Positions 50,211 to 60,791 are shown, counted from the first letter of the stretch. The stretch is DNA of 64,000 nucleotides from an uncultured Christensenella sp. (GCA_910578565.1 CAJTQF010000004.1:1-64000), one strand, 5' to 3'. A program made the numbers and translations. Notes: generated by a model not told the origin, from the sequence alone.

Positions 50211-53200
50211 ATGAAAGTAAAAACAAAGAAAAATCTTGTAATCGGGATGATGATTGTGCTTGCCTCGCTGTTATGCAGCGGGGTGGGTATATTGTGCGTT
50301 AATCGTACTACAGCACATGCTGCAAGTAATACGGGCATTCAAACGTTTACGGGCACCGAATATAATAATCATTATGTTTCATCAACATTGTTTAATCCTA
50401 AACCCGAACCAACAGATTATAGCGAAACAATTTCACGGAATACAGGTATTAAAATCTATGGGACGACCAACAACGGAAGTTCTTTGTCTACAAACTATCT
50501 CAAATCTGACAGTTCTACAATCTGTGTAGATTTCACAAACGCCGCTGATTTATATTTTCCGTCAGACAAATATATGACGTATTACGACAAAAACTATTCG
50601 TTTCAGATTTTAAGTGGTAGCACAGTAAAATGGCAAGCCACTTATACAGGCTCTTCGTATAGTCAGGTTACGGGCAAAGATGAAAACGGCAACGATGTTA
50701 CGACAACTTACTATACAAAGATTCTCGATATCAACGGTCGCTCAACAACGACGACAAGCACGGATAGCTCATTAAGGCTTTTCGACCCTGCCGAGTTTGG
50801 ATCAAACATTGTTTCGTTGAATGATGGTACTTATACTATTAAAATCAGCCGTTCGTATTTTTGGAGTAAAAAAGTGGGTTCGAGTTTTATTATCTTTCCA
50901 AATGTTCGCTACGACTCCACTTCTACTTTGACAGGAACGCTCAATGTTGATACAACTTCGCCGACGCTTACTATGCGCGGTTATTCCAGCGGAAGCACGA
51001 TAGCAAACGGCTCATATAAGAATGAGCGCGTTACCTTTACGGCGTCCGACAGGAACCATAACAGACTCTATTACAAGACGCCTACAAGCAGCAATTATAG
51101 TTACACAACGGGCAACACCTATACGAGCGGAACGACGAACGGTTGGTATTACGTTTATGCGGAAGACACTATGGGACACCGCAGCCCCGAATACTCGTTC
51201 TACTATGACAACACCGCGCCTACGGGCAGAGTGTACTCGAACGGAACGAGCATAGCGAGCGGTGCATATATCTCGAAAGCGTTTTCGTATTCTGCAACCG
51301 ACAACGGCAGCGGCGTAGTGAACATTTACTACAAGACGCCCGTGAGCGGAACTTATCAGTCGTATTCTTCGGGAACGGTAATCCCCGCAAATTCGGGCGA
51401 CGGTTGGTATTATTTCTACACGGTTGACCGCTGCGGCAATCAGTCTGCGACAACGAGCGTTTATCTCGAAACGCAAGCCCCGCTCGTTGAAATTTACCGC
51501 AACGACGAACTTGCATACAGCAAGACGGTTACGGGCGCGGGAACGTTCGATACCGATATTTATCTGAACCCTAACGACAAGTTGAGAATATCGTGCGATA
51601 CGTCTTCGGGTAAGGTAACGAGCAATTATGCGCTTGACACGAATATCACGATAGGCAGCGCATATTCGGGCAGTAATTACACGATTACGCTCACGAGCGC
51701 AACGGGAATTACGAGCAATTTTACCTATCATATCGTCCGCAGCAAGCCCACGATCACCATTGACGGAAAGACCTATTCTTCGGGTAGTACGTTGCATTTT
51801 AACTCGGATAAGCCCGTCCGTTTCAACGATGATTCCGTTATCACGAACAGCGGCAATACGGGCGCGACGGTAAGCTCGGAGGGCAACGTCAATCTGAACG
51901 AACACATTACTTATGCAAGCGGCAGCGGTAAGACCTTGACTACGGCAAGCGGCACGGAAACGAAATACATACTCACACTAAACGACAGAGCAGGAAACGT
52001 AAGCCGTTTTACCGTGTTTATCGACAAGCTCGCACCTGTCGGCGTATGGAAAACGGACGGCGCAACGTTACCCAACGGCGGTTACACGAATAAGCCCCTT
52101 TCGTTCAATATTACCGAAGCGGGAGTAACGGCTACATACTCTTATAACGGCGGCGAATATGTCGCATATACGAGCGGAAAGACCTTGACGGCAGACGGGA
52201 CCTATCACGTCGTATTGACCGACTTGGCGGGCAATAAAAGCACATTTACCGCTCATATCGACACGGTTGCGCCTACGGGACAAATCTATGCGAATAATCA
52301 GCCCGTACAAAGCGGAACTATCACGAACAAAAGCGTGTTCTTCTCGTGGGACGGCGACATTACAGCAACCGTAAACGGTATGCCTTACACGAAAAACAGC
52401 GTGCTTTCCGAAGATTCGGTATATCACTTTATACTTACCGACTTGGCGAACAACTCTACCGAATACGTCATCACGATTGATACTGTAGCCCCGACATACA
52501 ATGCGGACAAGCTCAACGGTTCGCAGCAGCTTATATCCAAATGGTATGTAGCGACAATCGGGGATAAGCAATATTCGTTTGCAACCTATGCCGAAGCGTT
52601 GGCGTTCGCTTGTAATAGCGAGTTCAACCAAAGCGTAATCGTGCTTGTGCTTAACGACGTTTCGGATTTCAAACAGCATCACTTGGTAGCTAACGGTGAC
52701 GAGATAAGAGAGGGCGAGTATTGGCTGTATAAATCCAAAGCAAACCCCGACAGTCTTTTGTACTATTTTAACCGTAAGGGCTTGGATGAAGTGGTGGCGC
52801 ATTATGCAAAGGAAAACGTATCCGCAGTCAATTACTTTTCGCTTGACGACGAAAACGTGTACGGAGAAGTTTCGGGAAGCATGAGCGACAACTTGTTTAC
52901 TGCGCCGAACGGAACAAAAGCGCCGCTTTTGAACGGCTTTGTATTCGATAAAGCAGACGGCTCAGAACTGTTTGCACAACTTGTCAGCGGTAACGGTGAA
53001 AACGTGAAAATCGAATACGGAATTGCGTTCGATAAGCAAATTACCATTGGCGGACTTTACAAATTTATCGAACGCGACGAAGCGGGCAATGAAACCGTAT
53101 TCTACGGATTTATGGACGTGCTTGCGCCCGAACTAAAAGCGGACGTCACCGTTATCGGCGAAGAAATGCCTACCGAAATACTCATTACGAAAGACGGACT

Positions 53201-55064
53201 GTCGGGTATTGCAGCGTACTACTACAAACGTTTTGCGGTCAAGGAAATCGTCGATGCGGATGCTTGGGCGGTGCTTGTAATTGAAAATAACGGTAAGGTT
53301 TATCACTATACCCACGGCGACGAGCTTCCTTGCTTGGAAGTCGGCGGTGAATATACCGTGTCGCTATACGACAGACTCGGTAATGGGTATTCGTTTACGG
53401 TTTACATCATCGGCAATCCTGCGTTGATTGATTTTGAGAACAACGACGACGATACGGCATTCGATATTACCATTACGCTCGAACAGAAATTCGATACGGT
53501 TGTTTCGCTTGAAATTAAGAGAAATGGCGAAACACTCAACGGCGTTACGACGGACAAATTTCAGTATTTGTTTGACCGCACCGGCGTTTATACCGTAATT
53601 CTGCGCGACAACTTCGGGCGGGTAATCGAAAAGGAATATACGTTCAACAAGGCTTTACCTATCGGAACGCTCGACGGCGTTGAAAGCGACGGCAAGACTA
53701 AAACGGACGTAACATTTACTTATGATAATTCTAAATATAGCGTAGCCGTTACAAAAGACGGCAAAGCGGTAGAAACAGAAAATAGCGGCAAACTTGTATT
53801 TACGGCTAACGATAAAAACAGCGGAAGTTATGATATTCGCTTAACGAGAATTACGGACGAGGAAAACTTCACAGACTACACATTCGTTATTAATACGCTT
53901 GCGCCCGATTTCAGTATGAGCGTTGCTGATAAAGCGACAACTAATAAGAACGTAACCATAACTTGGACGGCGACGGATATTGTATCCGTAACCTATTCCT
54001 TGAACGGTGGTGAAGCGGTAGAGATTGAGAACGGCACGGTGCTTACTGCCGAAGGCAACTATACCGTAACGGCAACCAACGACTTGGGAACGGTAAGTGT
54101 AAAGACTTTTACTATCGACAGGACGCTTGACTATGATGTGATTATCAATGACGCTGAAACTTTTGGCGTTGATACGACTAATAGCAATGTAACCGTGATC
54201 AATAATGAGCCGTTGTATGTGAGTGTAAGTAAGAATGGCGCGCCGTTTGAGTTCATATTCGGACAGGTGCTTTCAGGAGAAGGGTTATATATTTTCCGCA
54301 TCTCTGACGATTATAACAATTCGACTTCGTTCACTATTGTTATTGACAAATCGGTGGACGTAGAAGCCAACGTGGGCAACGGCGTGATTTCAAACGAAGA
54401 TGTAATTATTAGCGCAGGCGAAAAAGTAAACCTTATCGCAACCAAAGATGGCATAGAATATTCTTATGCGCTTGGTACGGCTATCACAGACGAAGGTTTC
54501 TATAAGTTTACAGTTTACGATTCTTTCGGTAATGAAAAATCGCTTTCTTTCCAAATCGTAAAGGGAACGAAAACAAAGCTCGACTATACGCTTAGCGACA
54601 GCGTGGAAATTGTATCCATTGATCGCGACGGTGAAGCGGTTTTGGCGGACGGAAACAGGCTGAACTTTACCATCGACGGAACTTATACCGTAGTGTGCAA
54701 GTCCGAAGGCAAAGAATATACCTTTATGCTTTCACTTGATACTACCGCACCGACTATAAGTCTGAACGGAATTGAGGATGGCGGTAAGGGTAACGTAACA
54801 GTTACAATTACTGATTTATCCGAAGCTGGAACGGTGGAAATATACAAGGACGGCGAGAAAATCGAATACGAACTTGGTAGCGAAATTAAAGAATACGGAA
54901 GCTATGAAGTTCGTGTATGCGATGAGCTCGGCAACGAGAGAACGTATAGTTTTGTTTTAAGTTATAAGATGAGTGGGGGAATAATTGCTCTTATTACAAT
55001 GTGTTGCATGGCAGCAGTAGGTGTAGGTTTATTTTTCTTCATTAAAAAATACAAAAGACACTAA
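50211..55064 (+). CDS. Giant Ig-repeat surface protein A
   Basis: A 1617-residue cell-surface protein. Signal peptide 1-37 (ending TTAHA-AS), a unique N-terminal region to about 240, then tandem beta-sandwich repeats of about 80-90 residues with the recurrent D-T-x-A-P-T/x-G boundary and NGWYY-x-YAEDTMG-type cores. A distinct block of about 220 residues (near 765-985, KWYVATIGDKQYSFATYAEA ... HHLVANGDE) interrupts the repeats. A C-terminal membrane segment (GIIALITMCCMAAVGVGLFFF) and KKYKRH anchor it; there is no LPxTG. Likely adhesion or mating-pair contact (inference). A close paralogue follows at 55,147. AAGGAGGG precedes the ATG. Confidence 0.85.
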   Translation: MKVKTKKNLVIGMMIVLASLLCSGVGILCVNRTTAHAASNTGIQTFTGTEYNNHYVSSTLFNPKPEPTDYSETISRNTGIKIYGTTNNGSSLSTNYLKSDSSTICVDFTNAADLYFPSDKYMTYYDKNYSFQILSGSTVKWQATYTGSSYSQVTGKDENGNDVTTTYYTKILDINGRSTTTTSTDSSLRLFDPAEFGSNIVSLNDGTYTIKISRSYFWSKKVGSSFIIFPNVRYDSTSTLTGTLNVDTTSPTLTMRGYSSGSTIANGSYKNERVTFTASDRNHNRLYYKTPTSSNYSYTTGNTYTSGTTNGWYYVYAEDTMGHRSPEYSFYYDNTAPTGRVYSNGTSIASGAYISKAFSYSATDNGSGVVNIYYKTPVSGTYQSYSSGTVIPANSGDGWYYFYTVDRCGNQSATTSVYLETQAPLVEIYRNDELAYSKTVTGAGTFDTDIYLNPNDKLRISCDTSSGKVTSNYALDTNITIGSAYSGSNYTITLTSATGITSNFTYHIVRSKPTITIDGKTYSSGSTLHFNSDKPVRFNDDSVITNSGNTGATVSSEGNVNLNEHITYASGSGKTLTTASGTETKYILTLNDRAGNVSRFTVFIDKLAPVGVWKTDGATLPNGGYTNKPLSFNITEAGVTATYSYNGGEYVAYTSGKTLTADGTYHVVLTDLAGNKSTFTAHIDTVAPTGQIYANNQPVQSGTITNKSVFFSWDGDITATVNGMPYTKNSVLSEDSVYHFILTDLANNSTEYVITIDTVAPTYNADKLNGSQQLISKWYVATIGDKQYSFATYAEALAFACNSEFNQSVIVLVLNDVSDFKQHHLVANGDEIREGEYWLYKSKANPDSLLYYFNRKGLDEVVAHYAKENVSAVNYFSLDDENVYGEVSGSMSDNLFTAPNGTKAPLLNGFVFDKADGSELFAQLVSGNGENVKIEYGIAFDKQITIGGLYKFIERDEAGNETVFYGFMDVLAPELKADVTVIGEEMPTEILITKDGLSGIAAYYYKRFAVKEIVDADAWAVLVIENNGKVYHYTHGDELPCLEVGGEYTVSLYDRLGNGYSFTVYIIGNPALIDFENNDDDTAFDITITLEQKFDTVVSLEIKRNGETLNGVTTDKFQYLFDRTGVYTVILRDNFGRVIEKEYTFNKALPIGTLDGVESDGKTKTDVTFTYDNSKYSVAVTKDGKAVETENSGKLVFTANDKNSGSYDIRLTRITDEENFTDYTFVINTLAPDFSMSVADKATTNKNVTITWTATDIVSVTYSLNGGEAVEIENGTVLTAEGNYTVTATNDLGTVSVKTFTIDRTLDYDVIINDAETFGVDTTNSNVTVINNEPLYVSVSKNGAPFEFIFGQVLSGEGLYIFRISDDYNNSTSFTIVIDKSVDVEANVGNGVISNEDVIISAGEKVNLIATKDGIEYSYALGTAITDEGFYKFTVYDSFGNEKSLSFQIVKGTKTKLDYTLSDSVEIVSIDRDGEAVLADGNRLNFTIDGTYTVVCKSEGKEYTFMLSLDTTAPTISLNGIEDGGKGNVTVTITDLSEAGTVEIYKDGEKIEYELGSEIKEYGSYEVRVCDELGNERTYSFVLSYKMSGGIIALITMCCMAAVGVGLFFFIKKYKRH

Positions 55065-55088
55065 AATATTAAAATTTGACTTAAGATG

Positions 55089-55119
55089 AAGAAGCATCCC
55101 GAAGTTCGGGATGCTTCTT
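55089..55119 (+). terminator. Terminator between the two giant surface genes
   Basis: AAGAAGCATCCCGAA (55089-55103) and TTCGGGATGCTTCTT (55105-55119), 15 perfect pairs around a one-base loop (in practice a short loop). Confidence 0.88.
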
Positions 55120-55146
55120 ATTAATTTTATAAATAGGAGATTTTTT

Positions 55147-58100
55147 ATGAAACTGAAAATGAAATTATATATAATATTACCCACATTAATTTGTTTGGTG
55201 ATTTTATGTGGGATAATAGGTTTTATGTCAGTAAAACCTTTGTATGCATCGGCGGCGAGTATTGCATCGGTACAGACACTAATGGAGACGGAGCATACTA
55301 AACATGACGTATTTGATAGTAATATGGATGATATTCATATTAATCCATATTCTGAATCAAAAACGGTTAAAACGGGTATACAGTTTTATTGTTCTGAGAA
55401 TACGGGGACAACGACTTCAACAGCGGCGATAATACTTAATTCAAATTCTATAAATATCGACTTCACAAATGCGCAGTCGTTATACCGTCCGGCGGCAGCA
55501 CATCTGTATTTGGAAACAGGATATACGTTTAGTATAAAAAACAGTTCCGGTGCTACAGTTTGGTTTGCAAGTATGGCTGGGCGAATCGAATACGATATGT
55601 ACACCGGCGAAGAAGTTTATCATAAACAAATAAACATAAATGGCTCAATAAAGAATTCACAAAGCCAAGATTTCGGTTCATTACATTTTTTACCGTCAGA
55701 ATTTGGTAATCAGCGTGTTTATTTGGATTACGGAAATTATACGATTGCAATATCGCGCACATATGAATGGACCGACATGGATTTTTATTGCGGTAATTCA
55801 ATGATGTTTTCGACTTCAAACCTTTCTGGAATGCTAGTAATTGTTAGCGACAAAATTACTATGTCAATGAAAAGTGTCACAACGGATATAGAGATTGAAA
55901 ATGGTGATTATGTAAACGATCGCGTAACCGTAACCGCAAGCAGCGGTTCGTTTCATAAATTGTATTATAAAACGCCTACGAGCAGTGTGTATTCGTCAAC
56001 CACAAGCAAAACTTATACTACTTCTACAACGAACGGCTGGTATTATTTTTACGCCGAAAACGCTTTCGGAACAGCATCCGAAACGCTCTCGTTTTATTAC
56101 GATAGTGTTGCACCTACGGGGACGATTCGCTCTAACGGGTCAGTCGTAACGAGCGGCGGTTGTGTTGGCAAGAGCTTTTCCTATTCGGCAACAGATAATG
56201 GTAGTGGCATATCAAAATTATATTGCAAAACACCCGTAAGTGGAATTTACGCGGAATATAGTTCAGGAACTATATTCCCCGCCAACTCTGACGAAGGTTG
56301 GTATTACTTTTACGCCATAGATCGTAGCGGAAATCAATCCGCAACAGCATCCGTCTATCTTGAAAATACCGCCCCGCACATTGAAATCTTCCGCAACGAT
56401 AAACTTGCGTTCAGTAAAGATTTAAGCGTATCGGAAAACATTGATACCGATATTTATTTGAATCCAAACGACCGAATAAAAGTAACCTGCGATACTTCTT
56501 CCGGCAGAGCGACCTGCAACTATACGCTTAATACAAATACAACGATAGGCAGCGCATATACGGATAGACACTACACAATTACGGTTACAAGCGCAACGGG
56601 AATTGTCGGCAATTTTACTTATCATATTGTGCGAAGTAAACCTATCATTATGATTGACGGTAATGGTTACACGAGCGGTTCGACGCTTTACTTTAACTCG
56701 GATCAATCCGTATCGTTCATGGACGACACTATCATAGATGACAGTAAAGATACGGGAGCAACCGTGCAATGGAACGGCAATTCGGAATTCTTTTCGTATA
56801 AAAGCGGCAACGGTAAAACACTTACAACCGCAAGCGGAACGGAAACAAGGTACAACCTGACCTTGAACGACAGAGCCGGTAACGAAAGCACATTTACGGT
56901 CTACATAGACAAACTCGCACCCACAGGTAATTGGAAAAGCGACGGAACGAATTTACCGAACGGTGGATATACGAATAAATCGCTCTCTTTCCACTTTACC
57001 GAAACGGGAACGACCGCAACGTATTCTCACAACGGTGGCGAATATAACACTTACGCAAGCGGCAGAACCTTAACGGCAGACGGAAGATACACCGTGATAT
57101 TGACTGATCGTGCAAACAATAAAAGCACGTTCACGGCACATATTGATACCATTCCGCCGACAGGTCAAATGTACGCAAACTATGCCCCTATCGGGAGCGG
57201 TGCGATTACGAACGGTAAGGTGTACTTTACTTGGGACGGAAATCTTACAGCGACCGTAAACGGTTCTTCTTATACGAAAAATACCGTACTTTCCAAAGAC
57301 GGAACATATACGTTCAGATTGACCGATTCCGCTCAAAACACGGCAACATATAGTGTAACGATTGACACGATAGCACCGACATATAATGCGGATAAATTGC
57401 AGTCGCAACCGAAAATGATTACGAGGTGGTATGTCGTCAAATTCGATGGAAAGAACTATTCTTTCGCCGATTACAACGAAGCTCTTGCGTTCGCTTGCGA
57501 TAAGGAGTTCAAAGCGAATGTAACCGTTCTTTCACTCGATAGATTAGAAGACTTTAATCAACACCACCTTGTCGTAGGCGGCGACGAAGTTCGTACAGGC
57601 ACTTATTGGCTTTATAAATCGCAAGCTAATCCCGACAGCAGACTGTATTATTTTAACCGCGAAAGGTTAAACGGTGTTATAGCCTATTATGCAAAGAACA
57701 ACGTTTCAACCGTTAACTATTTTACTCTTGACGGCGACAATGTTTACGGCGATTCTGCGGACAGCATGAGCGACAATGTATTTACTGCGCCGGACGGTGC
57801 AAGCGCACCCGTTCTAAATGGATTTGTGTTTGATAGAACCGACGGATCGGAAATGTTTGCGGAACTTATGGGAGCAAGCGGAACGAGAATAAGAATTGAA
57901 TACGGCATTGCGTTCGATGCACAAGTAACCGTAGGCGGATTGTACAAATTTACGGAACTTGACGAAGCGGGAAATGCAACCGTATTCTACGGATTTTTGG
58001 ACTTGGTTGCACCCGAATTGAAAGTAACCGCAACGATTTACGGCAACGGCTCGGAAACCGAATTGTTCATTACAAAAGACGGGCTTACGGGAATAGCGGC

Positions 58101-59955
58101 ATACTATTACGAAAGTTTTGACGTAAAGGCAATTTTGGACGCCGATAAATGGTCGGTGCTTTCCGTAAAGAACAACGGCAAAACAAATTATTACACTTAC
58201 GGCGACGAGCTTCCTTACTTGGAAATAGGCGGCGAATATCTGCTTTCCGCATATGACAGGCTTGGCAACGGTTATTCGTTTACGGTGTTTATTGTGGGCA
58301 ATCCCGCTACGATTACGATAAATAATAATGCCGACGACACGGCTTTCGATTTGGCAATCACACTTGAACAGCGTTTCGACACGCTTGTATTCCTTGAAGT
58401 ACGCAGAAACGGTGCGCTGCTTGACGGTATATCCGCAAGCGTTCTGAATTACACATTCGACCGTGCGGGAACTTATGTTCTTACCCTGCGCGACAACTTT
58501 GGACGTACTATTACGAAAGAATATGTGTTTGTTAAAGCATTGCCCGAAGGCGAACTTATCGGCGTGGAAAACGGCGGCAAAACAAAATCCGATGTTACTT
58601 TTACATTTGACAGCGAAAAATACTATGCTGTCGTTACCAAAAACGGACAAGCATATACCACAGATTACAGCGGCGAATTATTCTTTAACGCGACCGACGA
58701 AAACAGCGGAATCTATGATATTCGCCTTTTCCGTTTGACTGATAACGAGAATTATTCCGATTACGGATTTGTCGTTAACACACTTGCGCCTAACTTCGAT
58801 TTGACCGTTGCGGACGGCTCGACTACGAACAAGAACGTTACCGTATCTTGGTCGGAAAGCGACATTGAAAGCGTGGTCTATTCGTTGAACGGCAGCGAAC
58901 CCGTAACGCTTGAAAACGGTGCAATCCTTTCCGCCGAAGGCGTTTATATCGTTACGGCAACGAACGATTTGGGAACGCAGTTTGCAAAAACATTTACGAT
59001 TGACAAGACGCTCGACTACTATGTCGTTATGGGTAATCAGCCTATGCAAAACGTCGAAGTAACCAGCGATACGGTTGCCGTTTTCAATAACGAAGAGCTT
59101 TCCGTTTCGGTTACGAAAAACGGCGAGTTTTTCGATTATTCATTCGGGGACGTGCTTTCCGATGAAGGCTATTATACGTTCCGCATAAACGACGAATTCG
59201 GCAATACGACTACGTTCTCAATGACTATTGACAAGAGCGTTTCATATTCGGCGAACGTTGGCGACGGACTTATATCGAACGGCAATGTTCAAGTTACAAA
59301 CGGTGAAAAACTGACCGCAACCGTAACCAAAGATAATTTGATTTTGGACTATGAATTCGGGCAATTTCTCGACGACGAAGGTTACTATAAATTCGTATTG
59401 CGCGATGTTTACGGCAATGAAAAATCTTTTGAATTCCGAATTGTAAAAGGCGTAAAAACGACGCTTGATTACACACTCGGCGAGAATGTTTCCGTACTCA
59501 CAATCGACCGCAACGGCGAAGAAGTTTTGCACGACGGCAATCGCTTGAACTTTACCGTAAGCGGAGTTTATACCGTTACGGCAGAAGCCGACGGAATGAC
59601 GTATTCGTTCATTCTTGAACTTGACAACACCGCACCTACGCTCGACCTTATCGGAGTGAAAGACGGCGGCATTTCGGGTAAATCCGTTACGCTCGATAAC
59701 CTTTCCGAACCTGCAACAGTCGAAGTCTATAAAGACGGCGAACTTATCTCTTATGAACTTGGAAGCGAGCTTAAAGAGTACGGCGAATACCGCGTTGTAG
59801 TAACCGACGAAGCTGGCAACACAAACGAATATAATTTTACGTTGAAATATAAAATGGACGGGGGGATCATTGCTCTTATTGTAATATGCGTTCTTGTCAC
59901 AACGGGGTGCGGTGTGTTCTTATTCATCAAAAAACGTAGACATAGAAGATCCTAA
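55147..59955 (+). CDS. Giant Ig-repeat surface protein B (tandem paralogue)
   Basis: A 1602-residue paralogue of the preceding protein in the same order: signal peptide (to about ...PLYASAAS), divergent N-terminal region, Ig-like repeats, the 220-residue block (RWYVVKFDGKNYSFADYNEA ... HHLVVGGDE), more repeats, membrane segment (GIIALIVICVLVTTGCGVFLF) and a KKRRHRRS tail. Repeat blocks such as FNSDQSVSF and AGNESTFTVYIDKLAPTG match protein A closely; the first 230 residues are much more diverged. ATG 55147 has AGGAGA upstream; the ORF open from 55111 runs through the terminator. A later gene duplication, then N-terminal diversification, is the simplest reading. Confidence 0.85.
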   Translation: MKLKMKLYIILPTLICLVILCGIIGFMSVKPLYASAASIASVQTLMETEHTKHDVFDSNMDDIHINPYSESKTVKTGIQFYCSENTGTTTSTAAIILNSNSINIDFTNAQSLYRPAAAHLYLETGYTFSIKNSSGATVWFASMAGRIEYDMYTGEEVYHKQININGSIKNSQSQDFGSLHFLPSEFGNQRVYLDYGNYTIAISRTYEWTDMDFYCGNSMMFSTSNLSGMLVIVSDKITMSMKSVTTDIEIENGDYVNDRVTVTASSGSFHKLYYKTPTSSVYSSTTSKTYTTSTTNGWYYFYAENAFGTASETLSFYYDSVAPTGTIRSNGSVVTSGGCVGKSFSYSATDNGSGISKLYCKTPVSGIYAEYSSGTIFPANSDEGWYYFYAIDRSGNQSATASVYLENTAPHIEIFRNDKLAFSKDLSVSENIDTDIYLNPNDRIKVTCDTSSGRATCNYTLNTNTTIGSAYTDRHYTITVTSATGIVGNFTYHIVRSKPIIMIDGNGYTSGSTLYFNSDQSVSFMDDTIIDDSKDTGATVQWNGNSEFFSYKSGNGKTLTTASGTETRYNLTLNDRAGNESTFTVYIDKLAPTGNWKSDGTNLPNGGYTNKSLSFHFTETGTTATYSHNGGEYNTYASGRTLTADGRYTVILTDRANNKSTFTAHIDTIPPTGQMYANYAPIGSGAITNGKVYFTWDGNLTATVNGSSYTKNTVLSKDGTYTFRLTDSAQNTATYSVTIDTIAPTYNADKLQSQPKMITRWYVVKFDGKNYSFADYNEALAFACDKEFKANVTVLSLDRLEDFNQHHLVVGGDEVRTGTYWLYKSQANPDSRLYYFNRERLNGVIAYYAKNNVSTVNYFTLDGDNVYGDSADSMSDNVFTAPDGASAPVLNGFVFDRTDGSEMFAELMGASGTRIRIEYGIAFDAQVTVGGLYKFTELDEAGNATVFYGFLDLVAPELKVTATIYGNGSETELFITKDGLTGIAAYYYESFDVKAILDADKWSVLSVKNNGKTNYYTYGDELPYLEIGGEYLLSAYDRLGNGYSFTVFIVGNPATITINNNADDTAFDLAITLEQRFDTLVFLEVRRNGALLDGISASVLNYTFDRAGTYVLTLRDNFGRTITKEYVFVKALPEGELIGVENGGKTKSDVTFTFDSEKYYAVVTKNGQAYTTDYSGELFFNATDENSGIYDIRLFRLTDNENYSDYGFVVNTLAPNFDLTVADGSTTNKNVTVSWSESDIESVVYSLNGSEPVTLENGAILSAEGVYIVTATNDLGTQFAKTFTIDKTLDYYVVMGNQPMQNVEVTSDTVAVFNNEELSVSVTKNGEFFDYSFGDVLSDEGYYTFRINDEFGNTTTFSMTIDKSVSYSANVGDGLISNGNVQVTNGEKLTATVTKDNLILDYEFGQFLDDEGYYKFVLRDVYGNEKSFEFRIVKGVKTTLDYTLGENVSVLTIDRNGEEVLHDGNRLNFTVSGVYTVTAEADGMTYSFILELDNTAPTLDLIGVKDGGISGKSVTLDNLSEPATVEVYKDGELISYELGSELKEYGEYRVVVTDEAGNTNEYNFTLKYKMDGGIIALIVICVLVTTGCGVFLFIKKRRHRRS

Positions 59956-60069
59956 TAATCGAAAATATAGCGCAATCACTATTAAAATCAGTCTAGGAAA
60001 TTGTAATACTGAAATCAAAAATTTTGGACATTATTTTGTCGAAAAATAGAGAAAATTTTCAATAAAGGA

Positions 60070-60098
60070 TTGACAAAATTATGCCGATATGATACACT
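60070..60098 (+). promoter_or_regulatory. Sigma-A promoter of a structured RNA
   Basis: TTGACA (60070-60075), 17-base spacer, TACACT (60093-60098), predicted start about 60105. Confidence 0.82.
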
Positions 60099-60104
60099 TT
60101 AAAC

Positions 60105-60316
60105 ATAGCAAGGGGTTGCGCCCAGGCTCTCGATACGTTGGGAATTCACAGCGTTAGACCTGTTCGTAAGGCAGGGAATCGTTACGGATTTTGCGCAATG
60201 AGCGAATCCACAATGGCGCGGCTCGTTGAGAATTAAAGCCGAGAGACTAGTAAATAGTACAGAGTCAGGGATGCACGTGACTAATCTGCATCGTACTGGC
60301 TCTGTATTTATTTTTA
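60105..60316 (+). ncRNA. Structured RNA upstream of the DUF3268-type gene
   Basis: About 210 bases from promoter to terminator without an ORF. TTGCGC (60116-60121) can pair with GCGCAA (60193-60198), enclosing three hairpins: CGTTG/CAGCG (60136-60153), CCTG/CAGG (60159-60175) and AATC/GATT (60177-60190). GAGC/GCTC (60201-60224) forms another arm and CTCTCG/CGAGAG (60127-60132 with 60240-60245) is an alternative long-range pair. It ends with a strong terminator (60258-60316). A published candidate motif named after DUF3268 lies upstream of such genes, and this could be a member; that is recall, not a search result. Confidence 0.68.
60258..60316 (+). terminator. Terminator of the structured RNA
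   Basis: TACAGAGTCAG (60258-60268) pairs with CTGGCTCTGTA (60296-60306), with an inner stem GATGCA (60270-60275)/TGCATC (60287-60292), then TTTATTTTT. The following ATG (60350) is 34 bases beyond, so this could attenuate that gene. Confidence 0.85.
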
Positions 60317-60349
60317 TGGGTTTTGCGGAAGAATCTAAGGAATACGATA

Positions 60350-60778
60350 ATGAAAACTAACAAAAAGAAAAAATCTATAAATTACAGTACGCTAAAATGT
60401 CCGTATTGCGGCGGAACCGTAGTCTATCGAAGCGCGGACGGAATTTACAAGGATAATAGCAGCGGAACAATGCTGTGTGTGTGTTCGCATTATCCTGATT
60501 GCGACGCTTATGTGCGCGTGCAACCGGGGACAAGAATTCCGATGGGAACAATGGCGGACCATAATTTGCGGGCATTGAGAATTACGACGCACAGGCAGTT
60601 TGATAAATTGCATCTTAAAGGATATATGACGAGGAAAGAAGCCTATATGTGGCTTGCTAATCTTATAAGCGCTCCGCTTTCACAAGCTCATATCGGGTAT
60701 CTCGGCGAATATTACTGCAATCTTGTGCTGCAGGAGAGTGAGAAACTTTTGAAAGTAAAACAAGCACTTAAAAAATAA
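60350..60778 (+). CDS. DUF3268-type zinc-finger protein
   Basis: A 142-residue protein. The N-terminus has CPYCGGTVVYRSAD, then CVCSHYPDCDAYVRV: four cysteines and a histidine arranged as a zinc finger of topoisomerase-like type. The C-terminal half is helical (NLRALRITTHRQFDKLH, MTRKEAYMWLANLI). The plan matches DUF3268-type zinc-finger proteins found in mobile elements, function unknown. ATG 60350 is preferred over upstream starts because AAGG (60338-60341) precedes it and the upstream frame is within the terminator. Separated from the signal peptidase gene by 13 bases. Confidence 0.75.
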   Translation: MKTNKKKKSINYSTLKCPYCGGTVVYRSADGIYKDNSSGTMLCVCSHYPDCDAYVRVQPGTRIPMGTMADHNLRALRITTHRQFDKLHLKGYMTRKEAYMWLANLISAPLSQAHIGYLGEYYCNLVLQESEKLLKVKQALKK

Positions 60779-60791
60779 AAGGAGTAGTGGC

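Noticed and set aside
51012..51905. Long minus-strand ORFs (also 52068-52802, 57814-58650) opposite the surface genes
   Set aside because: Arg/Ile/Cys-rich mirrors of repeat-rich plus-strand genes; no start signals or known domains.
50211..59955. Sortase-anchored proteins with LPxTG
   Set aside because: No LPxTG-like motif precedes the C-terminal membrane segments; the ends are basic tails after a helix.
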